Shown here piece by piece: positions 29,401 to 40,061 of a stretch of DNA of 64,000 nt. Where the stretch lies: positions 19,407,940 to 19,471,939 of the forward strand of contig NC_091578.1 in NCBI RefSeq assembly GCF_042767895.1, written 5' to 3'. The notes under the pieces are model-generated. The model saw nothing but the letters and a program-made list of their open reading frames with translations. It searched no databases and had not been told where the DNA came from. A program made the position numbers and the translations under genes. Each line of letters opens with the position of its first letter. The stretch's first letter is position 1. This DNA comes from Penaeus vannamei (Eukaryota; Arthropoda; Malacostraca; Decapoda; Penaeidae).

Positions 29401-30429
29401 TATCATTACTGTCATCATTTTCATGATTATCATCATTATAGTCATTATCATCATTATTATTATCATCATTATTGCAGTTATAATAATTAGTATGCTAATT
29501 ATTATTGCTATTTTTATCATTATAACTATTTATATAATGATAATAGCAATAATGATGATCTTAGAAATAATAATGACAATAATAATAATTATAATGACTA
29601 TGATGATGATATTTTTTCTTTTGCAATTATTAGTATGGAAATTATTGGAATAGAGTTAATTATTGCTATTATTGCAGTTATTATCAAGATTATAATTATA
29701 ATTATGACTTTATCATTATTATCATTATTATTGTCATTATCATTGTCATTATCATCATAATTCTCTGAAACACGCTAGATTTTGCCGTTTCTTTTTTTTT
29801 TTTTTTTACTTCTGGGATTGTATTACCTCATTATCATTATTATTGTCATTTTCATCATAATTATCATTATTGTCAATAATAAAGGAATCATCAGGGAAAT
29901 CATCATAATTACATGAATTAATGATAAAATCCTCATAATTACCATTAAAAAGCGAAAAGGTTTTTTTTTCGACGTTTCTCTCAAAAGGCTGTAATACGCT
30001 AGATTTTGCCGTTTTTTCGATTTCTGGAATTTTATTACTTCTGGCCTTTATTTCATTATAGATGGACTGAATGATAATTATTATCATTATTATCATTACT
30101 GTCATCATTTTTATGATAATTATCAGTAGAGTCATTATCATCATGATTACCATTATCATTATCATCATTAATGCAGTTATAATAATTAGTATGCTAATTA
30201 TTATTGCTATTTTTATCATTATAACTATTTATATAATAATAGCAATAATGATCATAGAAATAATAATGACTAATAATAATTAGAATGACAATGATAATAA
30301 TGTTATTATTATTTCTATTGTTATTAGTAGTATGGAAATTATTGGAGTTAATTATTGCTATTATTGCAGTAATTATCAAGATTAGCATCATAATTATGAC
30401 TGTATCATTATTATCATTATCATTGTCAT
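29401..30429 (+). repeat. Well-preserved forward satellite before the LINE
   Basis: About 1.7 units of good quality. A core at 29945-30060 has all the usual words, followed by the ATN part with the central hairpin. A truncated core near 29770-29830 contains a T run and has lost its 5' half. The block ends at the target-site duplication of the LINE. Confidence 0.85.
30416..30429 (+). repeat. Target-site duplication of the LINE, left copy
   Basis: ATTATCATTGTCAT here is repeated exactly at 33979-33992, directly after the ATG tail of the element. A 14-bp duplication is in the normal range for target-primed reverse transcription. The words of the duplication are also common in the satellite, so the exact edges have some uncertainty. 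Confidence 0.7.
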
Positions 30430-30733
30430 AATCATAATGTGTGGGTGCTTCATGCTCAAGGTGGTGTGAAGCGATGGTGTGGTAGCCTAGATAGATTTTA
30501 GTACTTGCATGCATTCTCGCTTGCATCTGCCACCGCTGGCTAGCCTTGTGCGAAAAAGGGAGCAGCGCTGCATAAGTCTCCCCTGCCAGTTCATAGCCTC
30601 TCCATCATCGAGACTTCTGCAGTGCCTCCTCGTGGCCATCTATGGAACCTGGCACCTTGCTGTCCCAGGCTGAACTGTAGGGGATCTCGGAGCAGCAGGA
30701 GGCCCCAGAGGTACAGGGTCATGGCCCACCGGC

Positions 30734-32471
30734 GTGTGGACATGCCCTTGCCCTGTACTAGCTCCTGTCCCTAAGCCCCCTGGGGTCAATGGGAGGCTCG
30801 AGGGAGGTGGGCCTTGCCTGTCCTCCTCCCCCCCAGAGAATAAGCCACTGGCAGCGTCACACTTAATTGGAAATGCTGGGGGGAGGGGTAATGTCCCTCC
30901 TACCCAGCGAGAGAGGCGGGCTGCGGGCCCCGTTGGGAGGGTGACTGCTGGGGCGCGGAATAGGAACGGGAACTCCTCGTCCTGCCTGCGTCCTGGCAGC
31001 CGCCAGCCCAATATGAAACTTGTGGGGCAAAGCCCTAGGGAACCCCACAGGTGGATGAAGGGTCCTGCAGCCTGCCGCCTTTTATGTGGGGCAGCGTCGG
31101 CGGGGGTGACAGAGGTGGCGTCCACGAGGGTTAACTTCAGGCGGGAAGTCAGGGTGAGGGCTTGGAACGTCCGCTCTTTACGTCAGGATGATCGGTTACC
31201 CCTGCTATCGAGGGAACTGGGGAGGCTGAGAGTAGGTGTGGCTGCTCTCTCGGAGGTGGGAAGACCTGGCAGCGGCACGACCAGTGTAGGTGGCTACACC
31301 TATTACTGGTCAGGCCGCAGCGATGGTCACCATCTCCAAGGAGTAGCCATAGCTGTCTCTGGTAGGCTCCAGCCCTCGGTGGTAGAGGTCACTCCAGTTG
31401 ATGAGCGTATAATGGTGATGAGACTGAAGCTGTCTTTGGGCTTCATGTCTCTTATTGCTGTGTATGCTCCGACCGATGTTTGTAAACTTGATGTTCTACG
31501 CCAAACTTGCATCCGTGGCAGACAGTTGTCCCTGGCAAGATATTCGTATTGTTCTGGGTGACTTCAATGCAGTATCTGGCTGCGATCGAGCTGGCTATGA
31601 AATGTCAGTCAGTCCTCATGGTTCGGGAGTTGATACCGGCAGCGAGAATTCCCTCCTTTTCCGGGATTTTGCTAGATCCCAGAAATTGAGGATTTCTGGT
31701 TCCTGGTACCAGCGCCCAGACCCACATCGTTGGACATGGTACAGGGATGCGGGTAATGCAACCAAGGAGATCGACCACATTCTCGTTAGCACTCGTTGGA
31801 GGATCCTCCAGAACTGCAGGGTGTATAGGAGTGCTGAATTCTGTGGTACTGACCATAGATTAGTTGTGGCTACCCTCCGGGTACACTTCAGAACTCCCCA
31901 GCGGCCCAATGATCACCCTAGGGTGTTTCATCTGGACAGGCTGAAGGAGAGGGAGTGTGCTCGGAGGTTTCCTAAGACAATCTCTGATCGGTTCACAGCG
32001 CTTGACAATCTGACGGACCCTGTATTTCTGTGGGACACCTTCAAGCGTGAAACGCTTGATGCAGCCCAAGAATCGATTAGAGAACGCCTGAGAGCAAGAC
32101 AAAATTCAATCTCTCAGGAGACACTGGAAGCCACTGATGCTTGCCGTGCGGCTCGTCTGGCAGGGGATCGGGAATTGCACCGTTCTCAGGTGCGCAGAAC
32201 TCGGTCTCTGTTAAGAAGGGACAAGGAACAGTTTATTAGGAATCTTGCTGAGGAGGTTATAGGCCATTTCTTAGTAAATGACCTTCGTCCTGCATACCAA
32301 GCCCTGAGAAAACTGAACTCCAAGCCCTCTTCACAAGTGACTGCAGTTCGCTTAGTGGGTGGCCAGATTGTCTCAGTTCCTGTTGCGGTGAGGGGGCGTT
32401 GGCTGAATACTTTGAGCAGTTGTATCAGGTTGACCCTCCAACAGTTAACTTGGATGTGGGTAGTGCCGTGA
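30734..32471 (+). pseudogene. LINE endonuclease domain and linker, frameshifted
   Basis: The first frame runs 30734-31561. Its N-terminal 136 residues are low-complexity, Pro/Gly/Arg-rich leader without a recognised domain. The endonuclease begins near 31142 with the WNVRSL asparagine and the LSEVG glutamate, and continues to VYAPTD. Around 31490 an indel moves the frame; the second frame (31455-32471) carries GDFNAVSG, EIDHILVS and GTDHRLVVATLR, the aspartates and terminal histidine of an exonuclease-endonuclease-phosphatase fold. This enzyme nicks the target strand to prime reverse transcription. The linker from about 31930 to 32390 is charged and helical-looking. At about 32401 a single base appears missing, because the next segment (AEYFEQLYQVD) continues in another frame. 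Assignment is from motifs; the exact number of lesions depends on a family consensus not available here. Confidence 0.8.
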
Positions 32472-33979
32472 TTCCGCTGCCGGACCCACCCATTAGCGAG
32501 GACCCTCCCTCCCTAGCTGAGGTTAGGGAGGCGATCTCCAAGCTGAAGAGTGGTAAAGCAGCGGCATCCCAGCTGAACTGTTAAAGGCTGGTGGTGAACC
32601 TATGGCGCGGGGATTGCATGTTGTCCTGGCTGCCATTTGGCAGTCCGGTACCGTTCCCTCTGACCTGTTGAGGGGTGTGGTCATCCCTCTCTGGAAGGGG
32701 AAGGGGGACCGATGGGACTGCACCAATCACCGCGGCATCACACTGCTCAGTGTACCAGGCAAGGTTCTTGCCCGCATCCTTCTGAGGCGTATCCTTGCGC
32801 TTTGAGTCATTGTAGAGCGCCGTCGTGAGTCCGGACGTGGGTTACTTGCAGCCTACATCGACCTGAAGAAGGCGTTCGATACAGTACATCGGGAATCACT
32901 CTGGGAGATCCAGAGACTAAGAGGAATTCCAACAAGGATTATTGAACTAATAGCAAACCTATATACTGGTACTGAAAGTGCTGTAAAGTGTGGTGGGGGG
33001 CCTGTCGAGCTTCTTTCCTGTCAGTTCAGGAGTGAGGCAAGGCTGTGTTCTTGCACTAAGCCTTTTCAACACTTGCATGGACTGGATACTAGGCAGAGCT
33101 ACTGTTCAAAGTCTTTGTGGAGCAACACTGGGTAATATTAAAGTTACAGACCTTGATTTTGCCGATGATTTTGCAATTCTATCTGAGTCTTTGGAAACCT
33201 TAGTGGTGGCCCTCGATGCATTTAGTAATGAAGTGAAGCCCTTGGGTCTAGAGGTCTCCTGGACCAAGACCAAGATCCAGGACTTTGGGGACTTACTAGA
33301 ACCTGTTCAGTCGGTACGTGCTTGCGGCGAGGACATTGAGGTCACAGAGAGCTTTACATACCTTGGTAGTGCAGTTCATAACTCTGGGTTGTCAGACCAG
33401 GAAGTCAGTAGATGGATTGGCCTGGCAGCGGGGGTCATGAACTCTCTAAACAAGAGTATTTGGAGATGCCGGTACCTGTGCAGAAGGACCAAGCTACGGG
33501 TTTTCAGGGCCCTGGTAATGCCAGTTTTGCTCTACGGTAGTGAAACCTGGACATTATCCAGTGCACTGTAGTCCCGTCTTGACGCCTTTTGTAATAGGTC
33601 CTTGCGCCGGATCATGGGGTACTGTTGGCGGGACCATGTGTCTAACCAACGGCTGCACTGTGAGACTGGCACAGGACCTGTTATCTGCACAATCCGGGAT
33701 CGCCAACTCAGGCTATATGGCTACCTGGCTCCCTTTCCACAGGCTGATCCTGCCTATCAGGTTGTCTCTGTAAGAGACAACCCTGGGTGGAGGAGGCCTG
33801 TGGGACGACCTAGGAGGTCGTGGCTTAGGCAGATCGATCAAACCTGTCGGGAAGAGCCCGAGATGGGTCGGGCCCTTGCTTGGCGACTTGCCATGAGAGA
33901 TCCCAAAAGGTGGAAGCAAAAGGTGGACGCGGCTATGCGCCCCCGTCGGCGTAAGCTCCAGATGATGATGATGATGTAA
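32399..33979 (+). pseudogene. LINE reverse transcriptase and C-terminal region, multiply broken
   Basis: Pieces in three successive frames make up the polymerase. 32399-32584 holds the N-terminal region ending KSGKAA. 32602-32805 holds the WKGKGDRWDCTNHRGITLL segment and stops at a TGA (32803-32805). The same frame reopens with VIVERRRESGRG and AAYIDLKKAFD (first catalytic aspartate, about 32850-32883), and the sequence between the RRI helix and this motif looks shorter than usual. 32990-33571 holds GVRQGC, the active site FADD at 33158-33169 (most RTs have YADD) and the FTYLGS block. 33602-33979 holds the C-terminal MGYCWRDHVSNQ, GRPRRSWLRQID and DPKRWKQKVD motifs. The final frame runs through the ATG tail and stops at a TAA formed with the target. 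The codon at 33953-33955 is AAG where the sister copy has TAG. Confidence 0.8.
33959..33976 (+). repeat. LINE 3' tail, (ATG)n / (GAT)n
   Basis: Five to six ATG triplets end the element. RTE elements typically end in short tandem repeats rather than poly-A. Here the tail triplet is the same kind of simple sequence that dominates the satellite target (ATC/ATG on the two strands), which would allow base pairing between element RNA and nicked target. Confidence 0.85.
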
Positions 33980-33992
33980 TTATCATTGTCAT
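33979..33992 (+). repeat. Target-site duplication of the LINE, right copy
   Basis: An exact 14-bp match to 30416-30429. Removing the element and one copy restores a continuous satellite unit reading CATTATCATTGTCATTATC across the junction. Confidence 0.7.
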
Positions 33993-36092
33993 TATCATCA
34001 TAATTATCATCATTATTGTCAATAATAAAAGAATCATCATGGAAGTCATCATAATTAACTGAATTAATGTTAAAATCCTCATAATAACCATTAAAAAGCG
34101 TAAAGGTTTTTTTTTTCGACGCTAGATTTTGCCGTTTTTCCGACTTTTGGGATTTTATTACTTCTGGCCTTTATTTCATCATAAATGGAATGAATGATAA
34201 TCATTATCATCATTATTATCATTACTGTCATCATTTTTATGATTATTATCATTATAGTCATTATCATCATGATTATCATTATTATCATCATTATTGCAGT
34301 TATGATAATTATTATTGCTATTTTTATCATTATAACTATATATAAGGACAATAGCAATAATGATCTTAGAAATAATAATGACAATAATAATAATTATAAT
34401 GACAATAATAATGATATTATTTCTTTTGCCATTCTTAGTATGGAAATTATTGGAATAGAGTTGATTATTGCTATTATTGCAGTAATTATCAAGATTATCA
34501 TTATAATTATGACTATCATTATTATCAATATTATTTTCATTATCATTGTCATTATCATAATTATCATCATTATTGTCAATAATAAACGATTCATCATGGA
34601 AATCATCATAATTACCTGAATTAATGTTAAAATCCTCATAATTACCATTAAAAAGCGAAAAGGTTTTTTTCTCGTCGTTTCTCTCGAAAAGGTTGAAATA
34701 CGCTAGATTTTACCGTTTTTTCGACTTTTGGGAATTTATTACTTCTGGCCTTTATTTCATTATAAATGGACAAAATAATAATTATTTTCATCATTATTAT
34801 CATAACTGTCATCATTTTTATGATTATTATCATTATAGTCATTATGATCATGATTATCATTATTATAATCATTATTATTGCAGTTATAATAATCATTATG
34901 CTAATTATTATTGCTATTTTTATCATTATAACTATTTACATAATGATAATAGCTATAATGATGATCTTAGAAATAATAATAATAATAATAATTATAATTG
35001 CAATGATAATGATGTTATTCCTATTGCCATTATTAGTATGGAAATTATTGGAATAGAGTTAATTATTGCTATTATTCCAGGAATTATAAAGATTATTATA
35101 ATTATGACTTTATCATTATCATCATTATTATTCTCATTATCATTGTCATTATCATCATAATTATCATTATTATTGTCAATAATAAAGGATTCATCATGGA
35201 AATCATCATAATTACCTGAATTAATGTTTAAATCCTCATAATTACCATTAAAAAGCGACGTTTCTCTGAAAAGGCTGTAATACGCTAGATTTTCCCGTTT
35301 TTTCGATGTTTGGGATTTTATTACTTCTGGCCTTTATTTCATTATAAATGGACTGAATGATAATTGTTGTCATCATTATTATCATTACTGTCATCATTTT
35401 TATGATTATTATCATTATAGTCATCATCATCATGATTATCATTATTATCATCATTATTGCAGTTATAATAATTATTATGGAAATGATTATTGCTATTTTT
35501 ATCATTATAACTATTTATATAATGATAATAGCAATAATGATGATCTTAGAAATAATAATGACAATAATAATAATTATAATGACAATGATAATAATGTTAT
35601 AATTATTTCTATTGCCATTATTAGTATGGAAATTGTTGGAATAGAATTAATTATTGCTATTATTGCACTACTTCTCAAGATTATAATTATAATTATGACT
35701 TTATCATTATTATCATTATTATTGTCGTTATCATTGTCATTATCATCATAATTATCATCATTATTGTCAATAATAAAAGAATCATCAGGGAAATCCTCAT
35801 AATTGCCTGAATTAACGTTAAAATCCTCATAATTACCATTAAAAAGCGAAAAGTTTTTTTTCCACGTTTCCCTCAAAAGGCTGTAATATGCTAGATTTTG
35901 CCATTTTTTTCGACGCTTGGGATTTTATAACTTCTGGTCTTTATTTCATTATAAATGGACTGAATGATAATTATTATCATTATTATCATTACTGTCATCA
36001 TTTTTATGATTATTATTATTATAGTCATTATCATCATGATTATCATTATTATTATCATCATTATTGCAGTTATAATAATTATTATGCTAATT

Positions 36093-36145
36093 ATTATTGC
36101 TATTTTTATCATTATAACTATTTATATAATGATAATAGCAATAAT
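36093..36145 (+). repeat. Central hairpin of the satellite unit (representative)
   Basis: Left arm ATTATTGCTATTTTTATCATTAT (split here as ATTATTGCTATT and TTTATCATTAT) at 36093-36115 pairs with ATAATGATAATAGCAATAAT at 36126-36145 over nearly its whole length, around a 10-base loop AACTATTTAT. The same inverted repeat is present at the same place in nearly all units. Sequence on both sides (ATCAT-rich before, ATGAT-rich after) extends the self-complementarity loosely. Confidence 0.8.
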
Positions 36146-36912
36146 GATCTTAGAAATAATAATGACAATAATAATCATTATAATGACAATGATAATGATA
36201 TTATTATTTCTATTGCCATTATCAGTATAGAAATTATTGCTATTATCGCAGTAATTATCAAGATCATCATTATAATTATGACTTTATCAATATTATCATT
36301 ATTATTGCCATTATCATTGTCATTACCACCATAATTATCATCATTATTGTCAATAATAAAAGAATCATCATGGAAATCATCATAATTGCCTGAATTAATG
36401 TTAAAATCCTCATAATTACTATTAAAAAGCGAAAAGGGCTTTTTTCGACGTTTCTCTCAGAAGGCTGTAATATGCTAGATTTTGCCTTTTTTCGACTATT
36501 GGGATGTTATTACTTCTGGCTTTATTTCATTATAAATGGACTGAATGATAATTATTATCATCATTATTATCATTACTGTCATTTTTATGATTATTATCAT
36601 TATTATTATCATCATTATTGCAGTTATAATAATTATTATGTTAATTATTATTGCTATTTTTATCATTATAACTATTTATATAATAATAATAGCAATAATG
36701 ATGATCTTAGAATTAATAATTACAATAATAATTATTATGATAATGATATTATTATTTCTATTGCCATTATTAGTATGGAAACTATTGGAATAGAGTTAAT
36801 TATTGCTATTATTGCAGTAATTATCAAGATTATCATTATAATTATGACTTTATCATTATTATCATTATTATTTTCATTATCATCATAATTATCATCATTA
36901 TTGTCAATAATA

Positions 36913-36920
36913 TTGAAAAC
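36913..36920. other. Forward-to-reverse switch point of the satellite
   Basis: Eight filler bases, TTGAAAAC, join a forward unit broken at GTCAATAATA to a reverse unit starting AATTATCATTCAGTCC. The same junction occurs at 50068-50075, which marks the two places as copies of one event. Confidence 0.85.
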
Positions 36921-39083
36921 AATTATCATTCAGTCCATTTATAATAAAATAAAGGCCAGAAGTAGTAAAATCCCAAAAGTCGAAAAAACGGACAAATCTA
37001 GCGTATTACAGCCTTTCGAAACGTCGAAAAAAAACCCTTTTCGCTTTTTAATGATAATTTAGAGGATTTTAATATTAATTCAGATAATCATGATGATTTC
37101 CATGATGATTCCTTTATTATTGACAATAATGATGATAATTATGATGATAATGACAATGATAATGACAACAATAATGATAATAACGATAAAGTCATAATTA
37201 TAATGATGATCTTGATAATTACTGTAATAATAGCAATAATTAATTCTATTCCAACAATTTCCATGCTAATAATGGCAATAGAAATAATTATAACATTATT
37301 ATCATTGTCATTATAATTATTATTATTGCCATTATTATTTCTAAGATCATCATTATTGCTAATATCATTACATAAATAGTTATAATGATAAAAATAGCAA
37401 TGATAATTAGCATAATAATTGTTATAACTGAAATAATGATGATAATAATAATGATAATCAAGATGATAATGACTATAATGATAATGATCATAAAAATGAC
37501 GACAGTAAAGATAATAATGATAATAATAATTATCATTCAGTCCATTTATAATGAAATAAAGGCCAGAAGTAATAAAATCCCAGAAATAAGTAAAAAGCGG
37601 CAAAATCTAGCGTATAATTGAGAGACACGTCGAAAAAAAACCTTTTCACTTTTTAATGGTATTTATGAGGATTTTAACATTAATTCAGGTAATTATGATG
37701 ATTTCCATGATGATTCCTTTATTATTGACAATAATGATGATAATTATGATGATAATGACAATGATAATGACAATAATGATGATAATAATGATAAAGTCAT
37801 AATTATAATGATAATCTTGATAATTACTGCAATAATAACAATAATTAACTGTATTCTAATAATGTCCATACTAATAATGGCAATAGAAATAATAATAACA
37901 TCATTATCATTGTCATTATACTTATTATTATTGTTATTATTATTTCTAAGATCATCATTATTGCTATTATCATTACATAAATAATTATCATGATAATAAT
38001 AAGCAATAATAATTAGCATAATAATTATTATAACTGATATAATGATGATAGTAATAATGATAATCATAAAAATGATGAGAGTAATGATAGTAATGATGAT
38101 AATAATTATCACTCAGTCCATTTATAATAAAATAAAAGCCAGAATTAATAAAATCCCAAAAGTCGAAAAAACGGCAAAATCTAGCGTATTACAGCCTTTT
38201 GAGAGAAACGTCGAAAAAAAAACTTTTCGCTTTTTAATGGTAATTATTAGGATTTTAACATTAATTCAGGTAATTATGAGGATTTCCATGATGATTATTT
38301 TATTATTGACAATAATGATAATTATTAAGATAATGACAATAATAATGACAATAATAATGATAATAATGATAATGATAATCTTGATAATTACTGCAATAAT
38401 TAACTCTATTCCAATAATTTCCATACTAATAATGGCAATAGAAATAACATCATTATCATTGTCATTATAATTATTATTGTCATTATTATTTCTAAGATCA
38501 TCATTATTGCTATTATCATTAACAATTAGCCTAATAATTATTATAACTAATAATTATTATAACTACAATAATGATAATAATAATGATAATCATGATGAAA
38601 ATGACTATGATGATAATAAGCATAAAAATGATGACAGTAATGATAATAATGATGATAATAATTATCATTCAGTCCATTTATAATGAAATAAAGGCCAGAA
38701 GTAATAAATTCCCAATAGTCGAAAAAACGGCAAAATCTAGCGTATTACAGCCTTTTGAGAGAAACGTCGAAAAAAACCCTTTTCGCTTTTTAATGGTAAT
38801 TATGAGGATTTTAACATTAATTCAGGTAATTATGATGATTTCCATGATGATTCCTTTATTATAGACAATAATGATAGTTATGATGAAAATGACAATAATA
38901 ATGACAATAATAATGATAATTATGATAGTCATAATTATATTATAATGATAATCTTGATTTTTACTGCAATAATAGCAATAATTAACTCTATTCCAATAAT
39001 TTATAATAATGGCAATAGAAATGATAATAACATCATTATCATTGTCATTATAATTATTATTATTGTCATTAGTATTTCATCAT
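36921..39083 (-). repeat. Satellite array, inverted, left of BEL copy 1
   Basis: Nearly four reverse units with landmarks near 36928, 37535, 38112 and 38667. The last unit breaks at GTCATTAGTATTTCATCAT, where the BEL element is inserted. The equivalent block in the next contig is 50076-52229. Confidence 0.9.
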
Positions 39084-40044
<961 letters not shown>

Positions 40045-40056
40045 CTCCCACCACCA
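40045..40056 (-). promoter_or_regulatory. BEL polypurine tract
   Basis: On the element strand TGGTGGTGGGAG directly precedes the LTR start TGTATCG. This is the RNase H-resistant primer site for plus-strand DNA synthesis. It lies five bases after the pol stop codon (40062-40064). The same tract is at 53207-53218 in the second sequence. Confidence 0.8.
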
Positions 40057-40061
40057 GGGAC

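Larger units (their letters stand above)
30430..33978 (+). mobile_element. RTE-like non-LTR retrotransposon (LINE), nearly full length, inactive
   Basis: A G/C-rich island of 3.55 kb in the satellite. In order it has a 5' leader (30430 to about 30733), an apurinic-type endonuclease, a linker, a reverse transcriptase with an FADD active site, a C-terminal GRPRRSW region and a 3' tail of five ATG triplets. Domain order, a single main coding region, length near 3.5 kb and a microsatellite tail match the RTE clade, the source of proteins often auto-annotated as craniofacial development protein 2-like. At least four frame breaks and one in-frame TGA inactivate it. A 14-bp target duplication surrounds it. 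The bases upstream of the coding region (30430-30733) contain no separate gene; open frames on the opposite strand here are shadows. Confidence 0.85.
33979..36912 (+). repeat. Satellite array, forward, after the LINE
   Basis: About five units of good quality, with cores near 34090-34195, 34660-34770, 35240-35360, 35840-35965 and 36430-36545. The core at 34110 lacks the piece between TTTTTCGACG and CTAGATTTTG. The core at 35255 lacks the AAAAGGTTTTT part. From 34681 onward the sequence reappears at 47847 onward in the next contig. Confidence 0.9.

Noticed and set aside
30640..31125. A 161-codon Pro-rich open frame on the minus strand
   Set aside because: It is antisense to the LINE leader and endonuclease start; G/C-rich composition gives few stops. 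No motif was seen.
778..36912. CENP-B box in the satellite core (TTCGACG words)
   Set aside because: The core has TTCG but not the rest of the box (the A and CGGG at the required spacing), so a centromeric role is not supported by sequence.
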